Of a stretch of DNA of 64,000 bases, positions 17,301 through 23,530 are shown piece after piece; position 1 is the first letter of the stretch, and every line of letters begins with the position of its first letter. The DNA lies in the NCBI RefSeq assembly GCF_001620365.2, contig NZ_LQMT02000019.1:198912-262911 (forward strand), given 5' to 3'. This DNA comes from Amycolatopsis keratiniphila subsp. keratiniphila. GTDB taxonomy: Bacteria; Actinomycetota; Actinomycetes; Mycobacteriales; Pseudonocardiaceae. The notes below the pieces were generated by a model, which saw only the letters and a program-made list of their open reading frames with translations, had not been told where the DNA came from and made no database searches. The translations under genes and the position numbers were made by a program.

Positions 17301-18376
17301 ACCTGTCGAAGGTCAAGCAGACCGGATCCAACTTCGGGGTCGAGGTCAAACACGAGACGCCGTTCCTCAGCACGGTCGGCACCGGGACGATGGTCTCGGA
17401 CGGCCTTTCGATGCTCAACGCCGACTTCTCCGCCTCCTCCTTCCGTCTGCGAAGGACGTCCGTCGCGCCGGAGGCGTTCCTGGGCAACGAGATCGCCTTC
17501 CCACCGGACGCGCGGGTCGGCCGGAACTGCCTGCTCGCCACCAAGGTCCTGGTCCCGCTGGACGGGCCGGTCCGGGAGAACGTCGGGCTGCTCGGGTCGC
17601 CCGCGTTCGAGATCCCCCGGACCGTCCGCCGCGACACCGGATTCGAGCATCTCCACACCGGCGACGCGCTGCGCCGGGGCTTGCGGTCGAAGAACCGCCA
17701 CAACACCGTCACCATCCTCGTCTATCTTCTCGTGCACTGGGTGCACCTGCTCGGAATCCTCCTCATCGGAACGGCGGCCGGCGCCCTGCACGAGCGGGTC
17801 GGCCCACTCGCCGTCGGCGGCGGTATCGTGGCGACTCTGGTGTTCTCGGTCGCCTTCCTCATGCTGGCGGAACTCGCCGTACAGGGCTTCCGGACGCTGC
17901 GGCCGAGGTTCTGCTCGATCTACGATCCGGTCTTCTGGCGGCACGAGCGGTTCTGGAAGCTCAGCCCTGCCCGCTATCTCGCGCTGTTCAACGGGACGGC
18001 GTTCAAACCCTTCCTGCTACGTCGTCTCGGCGTCCGGATCGGCCGCCGCGTCTTCGACGACGGGTGCGCGATCCCGGAACGGTCGTTGGTGAGCATCGGC
18101 GACGACTGCGTGCTCAACCTGCACACCGTCGTGCAAGGACATTCCCTCGAAGACGGCACCTTCAAATCCGACTACATCGACATCGGCGCGGGGTGCACTC
18201 TCAGCACCGGCTCCTTCGTCCACTATGGAGTGACGATGGCGGACGGGGCGATCGCCGAAGCGGACGCGTTCCTGATGAAGGGCACCACGGCCCCGGCCAG
18301 GACCCGTTGGCACGCCAATCCGGCGGTCGAACTCGACACGGCGGACACCACCACCGCGGCAAGGAGGCTGCCATGA
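14312..18376 (+). CDS. Pls-like membrane poly(amino acid) synthetase (A-T-6TM-3C)
   Basis: A protein of 1354 residues with the architecture of epsilon-poly-lysine synthetase (about 1300 residues). The adenylation domain (about 45-530) has YVVYTSGSTGRPKG, FDFSVEEIW, NVYGPTEATVTATW, YRTGDLG, KIRGYRVEL and LTPAGK. The carrier domain has S583 in DDYGADSLLLAKF. Three pairs of membrane helices then alternate with three left-handed-helix acyltransferase-like domains (about 750-870, 950-1120, 1210-1340). These tandem domains make a homopolymer of unlinked chain length. By hand alignment the specificity residues read D-F-E-C-L-S-V-V-T; E at position 239 fits a cationic side chain. A longer frame upstream is antisense-like noise, and ATG 14312 is coupled to the kinase. 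The neighbours point to 2,4-diaminobutyrate as substrate. Confidence 0.9.
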   Translation: MSPYGQPSGQFTTDGLVLTCDGHDQRVRWQVGDRLEELYERLCDRLRTDGLGDRLAVDAESEKLTFDGLDERANRLARHLRAHGVRPGDRIGLLFGDPVHPYVAMLAVLKVNAAYVPLDAGFPDDRLAYIVQDAGVRLVVSTTALRDRFEPGSVELICLDEDSDRIAGQPGERLTAAEKGAPADELCYVVYTSGSTGRPKGVTIDHASICNFVQVAVEVYGIQRTDRVYQGMTIAFDFSVEEIWVPLLSGATLVPKPGGAALVGHDLLEFLQENKVTALCCVPTLLASLDEDLPLLRFLLVSGEACPEDLVRRWYRPDRRFLNVYGPTEATVTATWSVLRPDRPVTIGVPLPTYSVVILDLDEPRALAAGELGEIGIAGIGLAGGYLNRPDLTERAFVPDFLGIGHNPSRRIYRTGDLGRITPDGEIEYHGRADTQVKIRGYRVELTEIESVLLQIPGIAQAVVETHHPEPGTVELVAYYSLRRDQADVDPGELRRRLAELLPGYMVPAYLERLDHIPLTPAGKADRRHLPAPTGPRRAGSEAGYVAPATETELQLAEALGGVLGIERISATGHFFDDYGADSLLLAKFCAVVRERGDLASLSAKDVYLNPTVRDLAGATAAAAEVTVVRAEEPRRASTVSYVLCGVFQLVAFLAYAAGSGWILDTGFAWISAATGFAESYARAAGLGLVVFIILSVVPILAKWAIVGRWKPGEIPLWSVGYLRFWTVKTLVRFSPLMLFIGTPLYSWYLRALGADISKGAVILSRNPPVCTDLFSAGAGAVIRKDAYFSCYRARAGRIQTGRVTLGDNAFVGEMTVLDIGTALGHDAQLGHSSSLNSGQSVPDGESWHGSPARLSTVDYRALGTVPRGRLRPIAFCASSLLLLLSVTLPVTLGGADVFVDRWLTTTTDFTSWAFYRGRIADSALLYFGALLAGLAVVLTIPRLLGLFLRPDRVYPLYGRHFAVQRLVARLTNMRAYTYLFGDSSYIVYYLRALGYDLSKVKQTGSNFGVEVKHETPFLSTVGTGTMVSDGLSMLNADFSASSFRLRRTSVAPEAFLGNEIAFPPDARVGRNCLLATKVLVPLDGPVRENVGLLGSPAFEIPRTVRRDTGFEHLHTGDALRRGLRSKNRHNTVTILVYLLVHWVHLLGILLIGTAAGALHERVGPLAVGGGIVATLVFSVAFLMLAELAVQGFRTLRPRFCSIYDPVFWRHERFWKLSPARYLALFNGTAFKPFLLRRLGVRIGRRVFDDGCAIPERSLVSIGDDCVLNLHTVVQGHSLEDGTFKSDYIDIGAGCTLSTGSFVHYGVTMADGAIAEADAFLMKGTTAPARTRWHANPAVELDTADTTTAARRLP

Positions 18377-19743
18377 CCCGAACCCCCACGGCGAGACCGG
18401 CACTGGCCCCTCGCGTCGAAGGCGCGCTGCCCGGTCCACGCTCGGCCGAGTTCCTCGAACACCAGCGACAGTGGGAATCCAGCGCGCGGGCGTATCCGCG
18501 ACACCTGCCGATCGCCATCGCGGGCGCGGAGGGCAGCTACCTGTGGGACATGGACGGGAACGTCTTCGTCGACTTCCTGGCGGGCGCGGGCGTGCTCTCC
18601 CTCGGGCACAACCATCCCGAACTGGTGCACGCGGCCACCGAACAGATGCACTTACTCACCCACGGCCTGGACTTCCCGACGGCGGCGAAACGCGAGTTCG
18701 TCGACGCCCAGCTGTCCATGTTGCCGCAAGCCCTCCGCTCGCGGATGCGGATGCACTTCTGTGGCCCGGGCGGCGCCAACGCCGTGGACGCCGCGGTCAA
18801 ACTGTGCAAAACCGCGACCGGGCGCGGTGACCTGGTGTCCTTCCAGGGCGGGTTCCACGGCTCGAGTCACGCCGCGATGGCGCTGACCGGGCTCGTCGCC
18901 CAGAAACGGCCGATCGCCAACGGGGTGCCCGGCGTGCACTTCTTCCCGTACTCCTACTGCGCTCGGTGCCCGGTGGGGCTTTCGCCGGACACCTGTACGA
19001 CCAACTGCGTCGGTCTGCTGGAACGATCGCTGCGCGATCCGAACGGCGGCATCCCCCTGCCCGCCGCGGTGATCCTGGAAATGGTGCAGGGTGAAGGCGG
19101 GATCATCCCGGCGGACCGCGACTTCGTACGCCGGGTCCGCGCGCTGACCGCGGAGCTGGACATCCCGCTCGTCGTCGACGAGGTGCAGACCGGTTGCGGC
19201 CGCACCGGGACCTGGTTCGCGTTCGAGCACTACGACATCGAGCCCGACGTGATCATCGCCTCGAAGGCCTTGAGCGGGATGGGACTGCCGGTGGCGGTGA
19301 TCTTCTACGACCGGCGGCTGGACGGCTGGGCGCCCGGCGCGCACACCGGCACGTTCCGAGGCAACCAGGCCGCGTTCGCCGCCGGCGCGGCCGCTGTCCG
19401 CATTGTCCGGCGTGACGACGTGCTGGGCAATGTCCGGCAGCGCGGGCGGCAACTCGCCGAACGGCTCGGCACACTGCACAGCGATGTCTGGGTCCGTGAG
19501 GTGCGCGGCCTCGGCCTGATGTGGGGGATCGAGCTGGCCGATCCACGCGATGGCCGCCCGGCAGGCGGATACGCCCGTGCCGTGCAGGCGTACGCGTTGC
19601 AGCACGGGCTGATCGTCGAACTCGGCGGCCGCGACGACAGCGTGATCCGCCTGATGCCGCCGCTCACCGTGACCGCCGAGGAGATCGACCTCGCCTGCGC
19701 GATCCTGCTCGACGCGATCGAGCACTGTGGCCCGCCGCGGTAG
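18373..19743 (+). CDS. Diaminobutyrate-2-oxoglutarate aminotransferase
   Basis: A protein of 456 residues, class III PLP aminotransferase of the EctB/Dat type. It has the PLP-binding FCGPGGANAVDAAVK and SFQGGFHGSS, the Cys-rich loop YSYCARCPVG...CTTNC, the Asp of PLVVDEVQTGCGRTG, and the PLP lysine K298 in ASKALSGMGLP. It makes L-2,4-diaminobutyrate from aspartate semialdehyde and glutamate. AAGGAGG lies 6 nt before the ATG, and the start overlaps the synthetase stop in ATGA. No ectA or ectC follows, so the product is not destined for ectoine here. It supplies the monomer for the adjacent synthetase (inference). Confidence 0.92.
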   Translation: MTRTPTARPALAPRVEGALPGPRSAEFLEHQRQWESSARAYPRHLPIAIAGAEGSYLWDMDGNVFVDFLAGAGVLSLGHNHPELVHAATEQMHLLTHGLDFPTAAKREFVDAQLSMLPQALRSRMRMHFCGPGGANAVDAAVKLCKTATGRGDLVSFQGGFHGSSHAAMALTGLVAQKRPIANGVPGVHFFPYSYCARCPVGLSPDTCTTNCVGLLERSLRDPNGGIPLPAAVILEMVQGEGGIIPADRDFVRRVRALTAELDIPLVVDEVQTGCGRTGTWFAFEHYDIEPDVIIASKALSGMGLPVAVIFYDRRLDGWAPGAHTGTFRGNQAAFAAGAAAVRIVRRDDVLGNVRQRGRQLAERLGTLHSDVWVREVRGLGLMWGIELADPRDGRPAGGYARAVQAYALQHGLIVELGGRDDSVIRLMPPLTVTAEEIDLACAILLDAIEHCGPPR

Positions 19744-19762
19744 GAAACCGCAGGTCCCGTCA

Positions 19763-19890
19763 CGTGAGCGAAGGCGTAACTCGCGTGATTGAAGGCGGAT
19801 CTCGCGTGATCAGGGGCGGAACACTCGAGTTCGGCCTCCAGTCACGCGAGTTACGTCCCTGATCACGCGAGTCACGCCTTCAATCACGTC
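19763..19890. repeat. Nested inverted repeat with CGCGTGAT units
   Basis: The left half carries cgtgagcgaaggcg, cgcgtgattgaaggcg and cgcgtgatcagggg. The right half carries their complements in reverse order (ccctgatcacgcg, agtcacgccttcaatcacg). Each unit is GTGA(T/G) plus about 8 bases. It lies after the polymer cluster and before a convergent gene. The organisation resembles 8193-8299. Confidence 0.7.
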
Positions 19891-19986
19891 GCGCGGTGAC
19901 CAAAACGACGAATACGGCCCGTGATCGACATCCGGCCGTTAGAGTGAACAGTCGCTGTAGTTGTCACCCCTGAGGAGTAGCAGTTC

Positions 19987-20136
19987 ATGATCGCCGAGAG
20001 CGCGAACCAGCAGAGCGTGACCTTCCCGCAGGAAGCTACGCCGATCTTCGACCTGGTCGCGAAGATGGTGTCGCGGACGCGGAGCGAGGATGAGCACGAC
20101 TTCGACCGCGAAGCCGATCTCGCGACCTCGGTGTAG
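19987..20136 (+). CDS. Small protein with a TPIFD motif
   Basis: A reading frame of 49 codons with GAGGAG nine nt before ATG 19987. The hydrophilic product has FPQEATPIFDLVAKMVSRTR near the middle and an acidic C-terminus (EDEHDFDREADL). No family is recognised with certainty. A second candidate small frame at 21431-21553 shares TPIFD followed by LV and a run of Arg and Asp/Glu residues, which argues that both are real. It could be a small regulatory protein or peptide precursor; nothing fixes the role. It ends 18 nt before the convergent gene 20154-20774. Confidence 0.5.
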   Translation: MIAESANQQSVTFPQEATPIFDLVAKMVSRTRSEDEHDFDREADLATSV

Positions 20137-20153
20137 CTTCCCGCTGCGGCAGA

Positions 20154-20774
20154 TCATTCAGGCGGTGCACCGGCGTGACCGCGGAGATCAGCGGCCGTTC
20201 GGCGCGCGTGGGCCAGGCCGTCGAGAATCCATTGCGGCGGCTGCCGGTCGTTGGTCGCGATCCGCTCGTAGGCGGCGACGAGCCGCTCCGCGATCTTCAG
20301 CCGGGCGTCCACGGCCGCCGGTTCGGGGTCGCTCTGCTCGGCCGGGATCGTGACCAGGGCGAGGTGCCCGGTCGGCGAGGGAGCCGCGGGCTCGGCGGGC
20401 GTTTCCGATCGCTGCTCCGGGGTGGGCAGCCGCCGAAGACGGAGCGGCGCGCCCTCGTGACGAGAGCCCTGCGCGGGGAAGGGATCCGCCCGGAACCGCG
20501 CGACCGAGGGCCAATACCGGGCGCGCGCGGACTTCGGTGTCTCCCCGTCGAGCCCGCACGCGATCTCCTGCCAGGTCTTTCCGTCGAGCCGTGCGGCGAC
20601 CACCGCCGCTTCGACGATCTGCTGCGCCATCCCGATCAGGCCGGCGTGGTCCGGCGGGGAGCCCTCGTCCTCCCTGGCGGCGTTCGCCGCGAGATCGGCC
20701 AGTTCCGCCGCATGCGCGGCGAGGGCCAGATGGGCCCGGGTCGCCGCGGCGGGGATGGAGTGGCGTGTGGTCAC
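20154..20774 (-). CDS. Hypothetical protein with sigma-like HTH segment
   Basis: A protein of 206 residues. An Ala-rich helical N-terminus (HLALAAHAAELADLAANAARE) is followed by VVAARLDGKTWQEIACGLDG and SARARYWPSVARF, a pattern seen in DNA-binding proteins of Pseudonocardiales that look like the region 4 helix-turn-helix of sigma factors. The middle is Pro/Arg-rich and disordered. The C-terminal helix (KIAERLVAAYERIATNDRQPPQWILDGLAHARRTAADL) resembles a dimerising segment. Codon bias is strong, so the gene is real, but its function is unknown. It is divergent from the ArsR gene across an operator region. Confidence 0.7.
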   Translation of the reverse strand: MTTRHSIPAAATRAHLALAAHAAELADLAANAAREDEGSPPDHAGLIGMAQQIVEAAVVAARLDGKTWQEIACGLDGETPKSARARYWPSVARFRADPFPAQGSRHEGAPLRLRRLPTPEQRSETPAEPAAPSPTGHLALVTIPAEQSDPEPAAVDARLKIAERLVAAYERIATNDRQPPQWILDGLAHARRTAADLRGHAGAPPE

Positions 20775-20862
20775 CGTCCGCTCCTCGTGACAGGCCGGGC
20801 GCTCGGCAAGAGGCTCGCGGATTCCCGCATGCCGTGACTCACAGGTGTTCTCACCTTCCTGA

Positions 20863-20886
20863 TATGCAAACTTGCATAAATATGCA
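20863..20886. promoter_or_regulatory. ArsR-type operator-like palindrome
   Basis: TATGCA-AACT-TGCATA (20863-20878) is a perfect palindrome followed two bases on by a third TATGCA half-site (20881-20886), in a markedly AT-rich island. It lies between the divergent genes 20154-20774 and 21040-21393 and is a good candidate for autoregulation by the ArsR protein. Confidence 0.6.
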
Positions 20887-21039
20887 ATTTATGGATGTGC
20901 GCTGGCGCGGAAGAACCGGGATTTGTGCCCTGATCGGGTGTGGTCGCGACCGTTCTGTGTGAGGTGACGTTCGGCTGCCCTTGTCGTCGGGCACGATTAG
21001 GGATGTGCGGACGGCCGGCTCTGCGGGGAAGGGATGCCG

Positions 21040-21393
21040 ATGAACAGCCCTCTGTATCAGGCGACGGCGGAGTTCTTCAAAACGCTGGGGCATCCCGTCC
21101 GGATCCGCGTGCTCGAACTGCTCAGCGAGCGGGACCATCACGTCTCCGAGCTGCTGGCCGACCTGGGTATCGAGCCGGCCAACCTGTCCCAGCAGCTCGC
21201 CGTCCTGCGCCGGGCCAACCTGGTGGTGCCGAGCAAGGAAGGGACGACCGTCTCCTACTCCCTGACCAGTCCGTCGGTCGCCGAACTGCTCGCCGTCGCG
21301 CGCGGGATCCTGACCGGGGTCATTGCCGGGCAGTTGGAGCTGCTCGACGATTTGCAGAGTTCCACCCGTGCGGATTCACCTGGATCAGGATAA
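21040..21393 (+). CDS. ArsR/SmtB-family regulator
   Basis: A protein of 117 residues. The winged helix has ATAEFFKTLGHPVRIRVLELLSERDHHVSELLADLGIEPANLSQQLAVLRRANLV and the wing KEGTTVSYSL. The metal-site motif ELCVCDL of classic ArsR is replaced by DHHVSELLADL, so metal sensing at helix 3 is doubtful; other members of this group sense redox or small molecules. ATG 21040 is preferred over ATG 21034 because GGGGAAGGG (21025-21033) would otherwise touch the start. Confidence 0.9.
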   Translation: MNSPLYQATAEFFKTLGHPVRIRVLELLSERDHHVSELLADLGIEPANLSQQLAVLRRANLVVPSKEGTTVSYSLTSPSVAELLAVARGILTGVIAGQLELLDDLQSSTRADSPGSG

Positions 21394-21793
21394 AAAGCAA
21401 ATTCGGATATTCATGGCCTCGCGGCGGCCGTCATTTGTTTTCCTGGTCGGAATCGGCGTGCTTCCCATTCAATTCGGAATGGTCCTCGCCGTCCCGGGTC
21501 CGCCGTGTCTCCTCGACGAGAGAGTCGAAGATGGGGGTTCCGCACAGCTCCACATGGTCCTCCGTCGCGCCGGTCCTCGTGCCCGATCATCTTGCCCCGG
21601 AACGGCTTCTTCGATCCAGTTCCGCCGCGCAATGCACTCGATTGAGCTCACCCTCCGGGGTGAGCTATTCATCGATGTGAAAAACGAAGTGTAGGACACG
21701 GCTCTTTCGGCGGTGTCGCCGGGTTTTGCGGAAATAATGATTCCGCTTGTCCTTTGCGGCGGGAAAAGGATTGCTCATGCGTCTCGTGGCTGG
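21394..21793. other. AT-richer intergenic region with one candidate small gene
   Basis: A 400-bp gap between the ArsR gene and the convergent GlxA-type gene. Its base composition is lower in G+C than the neighbours. Apart from the small minus-strand frame at 21431-21553 I see no gene. Short dyads such as gctcaccctccggggtgagc (21649-21668) may be a terminator. Confidence 0.5.
21431..21553 (-). CDS. Candidate small protein with TPIFDSLV motif
   Basis: A frame of 40 codons starting at GTG 21553, with GGAGGA four nt upstream on the minus strand. The product begins VELCGTPIFDSLVEETRRTR and continues with DGEDHSELNGK, ending in a polar tail. It shares TPIFD followed by LV and a charged tail with the 49-residue frame at 19987-20136. 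That similarity and the ribosome binding site are the only support. It may be a small regulatory peptide or simply chance. Confidence 0.35.
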   Translation of the reverse strand: MELCGTPIFDSLVEETRRTRDGEDHSELNGKHADSDQENK

Positions 21794-22750
21794 TCAGCGC
21801 GGGGCGGAGAACTCGGTCCGATAGCGGGTCGGTGTCGTGCCCAGTGCGGTGGCGAAGTGCTCGCGAAGCCGGGCGGGCGTGCCGAAGCCGGACTGCGCGG
21901 CCACGGCGTCGACGCCGAGAGCGGTCGTCTCGAGCAGGTGCCGCGCCCGCGCGAGCCGTTGGGCGACAAGCCACTGGTGGACGGTGGTCCCGGTGCGGGC
22001 GCGGAACGAGCGGGTGAACGTGCTGCGGCTCATATGCGCTCGGGCGGCCAGACCGTCGATGCTGTGCTGGATGCCCAGATGGGATCGCGCCCAGTTCATC
22101 ACCTCGGTGAGCGGATCCTCGTCCACGGCGGGCACCGGAAGCTCGATGAACTGGGCCTGCCCGCCGGGACGATGTGGTGCCGCGACGATCCGGCGGGCGA
22201 CACGGTTGGCGACGACCTGTCCCGCCGTGCGGGCGAGCAGATGAAGGCAGGTGTCGATCCCGGCGGTCGCACCGGCTCCGGTCACGACGTCGCCTTCGTC
22301 GACGTACAGCTCCTCGGGGCGCAGCTCGACCGAGGAGAAGCGACGCCGGAACGTCTCGACCCATTTCCAGTGGGTCGTCGCGGCGCGGCCGTCGAGGACA
22401 CCGGCGTCCGCGAGGGCGAAGACCCCCAGGCAGAGCCCGACGACGAGGGCCCCGCGTTCGTGCGCGGCCCGCAGCGCGGCGGAGACCGGCGCGGGCGTCG
22501 AAGTTTCCGGGTCGGACCACCACGGCACGACGACGATGTCGGCGTCCACGAGGGCATCGAGCCCTGCTGAGACGTCGATGGTGTATCCGGCGCTCGTGGC
22601 GAGGGCGCCGGGTTCGACAGCGACGACCGTGAGCGGCCACGGCTCCATGTCGCCCGCCGGGGATTCCGGGCCCCATACGAGCGACGGCACGGCGAGGTGG
22701 AACGGGCTGATCCCCTCGAACGCCAGGACGGCCACTCTCGGAGCACGCAT
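21794..22750 (-). CDS. GlxA-family transcriptional regulator (DJ-1/PfpI + AraC)
   Basis: A protein of 318 residues. The N-terminal DJ-1/PfpI-like domain (about 5-180) has the Cys elbow VVGLCLGVFALADAGVLDGRAATTHW. The C-terminal AraC DNA-binding domain has two HTHs: SIDGLAARAHMSRSTFTRSFRARTGT and VDAVAAQSGFGTPARLREHF. ATG 22750 is chosen over an earlier in-frame ATG at 22816 because GAAGAGGG precedes it and the DJ-1 fold starts there. It is divergent from the isochorismatase gene, with a 13-bp inverted repeat between them, which suggests the pair is a regulator and its target. Confidence 0.9.
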   Translation of the reverse strand: MRAPRVAVLAFEGISPFHLAVPSLVWGPESPAGDMEPWPLTVVAVEPGALATSAGYTIDVSAGLDALVDADIVVVPWWSDPETSTPAPVSAALRAAHERGALVVGLCLGVFALADAGVLDGRAATTHWKWVETFRRRFSSVELRPEELYVDEGDVVTGAGATAGIDTCLHLLARTAGQVVANRVARRIVAAPHRPGGQAQFIELPVPAVDEDPLTEVMNWARSHLGIQHSIDGLAARAHMSRSTFTRSFRARTGTTVHQWLVAQRLARARHLLETTALGVDAVAAQSGFGTPARLREHFATALGTTPTRYRTEFSAPR

Positions 22751-22789
22751 CGATCCCTCTTCCCACGGATATCGGCCGATCTCGACGAT

Positions 22790-22831
22790 GGCTGACCCGA
22801 TTACATATCTCGACATCGAATCGGGTCAGCC
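22790..22831. promoter_or_regulatory. Inverted repeat between GlxA regulator and isochorismatase gene
   Basis: Perfect 13-bp arms ggctgacccgatt (22790-22802) and aatcgggtcagcc (22819-22831) with a 16-bp spacer. The half-site centre distance is about 29 bp, near three DNA turns, suitable for a dimeric AraC-type regulator. Confidence 0.7.
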
Positions 22832-22869
22832 AGGATGGTAGCCGTACCGACGGAAAGCGAAGGAACACG

Positions 22870-23460
22870 ATGACCAGCACCACTCTCCGCGAAATCAGCA
22901 CCCTGCCGACGACTCCCGCGGCGCTCTCGGACGCGACGGTGATCCTCGTCGACTACCAGAACACCTACACGCGCGGCGTGATGGAACTCGACGGCTGGGA
23001 AGCGGCGCTCGACGAGGCGGCTACGTTGCTGGCGCGCGCCCGGGCAGCGGGCGCGACGGTCATTCACGTCATGCACGACGGGGGCGAGGGCAGCCCTTAT
23101 GACCTCGGGCAGGACATCGGCCGGATTCACGAGCGGGTCGCCCCGGACCCTGGCGAGGAGGTCGTGGTGAAGACCGCGCCGAACTCGTTCGTCGGAACCC
23201 GGCTGGGGGAACTGGTCGACGCCGCCGGACACCGGGACGTCGTCGTGGCCGGGTTCATGACCCATATGTGTGTCACGTTCACCGCGGAGGGCGCGTTCCT
23301 GCGCGGGAACAGCCCGACAGTGGTGGCCGCAGCCTGTGCCACGCGGCCGCTCCCGTCCGTCGACGGCCCGGTGACCGCCGCGGAACAGCATCGCGCGGCG
23401 CTCGCCACGATCGGTGATCTCTACGCGGTGGTGGTCGACACGGCGGCCGAGCTCGGTTAG
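22870..23460 (+). CDS. Isochorismatase-family cysteine hydrolase
   Basis: A protein of 196 residues with the complete cysteine-hydrolase triad: Asp in ILVDYQNTY, Lys in VVKTAPNSFVGT, and Cys in VAGFMTHMCVTFTA. The cis-peptide V-A/G-G-F before the Cys loop is present. Family members hydrolyse isochorismate, nicotinamide or N-carbamoyl substrates. Nothing here identifies the substrate, and no siderophore genes adjoin. It is probably controlled by the divergent GlxA-type regulator. Confidence 0.9.
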   Translation: MTSTTLREISTLPTTPAALSDATVILVDYQNTYTRGVMELDGWEAALDEAATLLARARAAGATVIHVMHDGGEGSPYDLGQDIGRIHERVAPDPGEEVVVKTAPNSFVGTRLGELVDAAGHRDVVVAGFMTHMCVTFTAEGAFLRGNSPTVVAAACATRPLPSVDGPVTAAEQHRAALATIGDLYAVVVDTAAELG

Positions 23461-23530
23461 GACCTGCGCGGCCGCGCTCGCGCGTGGATCATGAAGGTGT
23501 TCCCGCCGCCGAAGCATCGAAGGGGTCCTG

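Noticed and set aside
15791..17944. Minus-strand frame of 717 codons inside the Pls-like gene
   Set aside because: Antisense shadow caused by high GC; charged, low-complexity translation.
16243..18372. Plus-strand frame running into the aminotransferase from the synthetase gene
   Set aside because: Out-of-frame read of the synthetase; only the part from ATG 18373 is a protein.
13047..19743. Ectoine biosynthesis cluster
   Set aside because: EctB-like and aspartokinase genes are present, but ectA and ectC are absent and a Pls-like synthetase takes their place.
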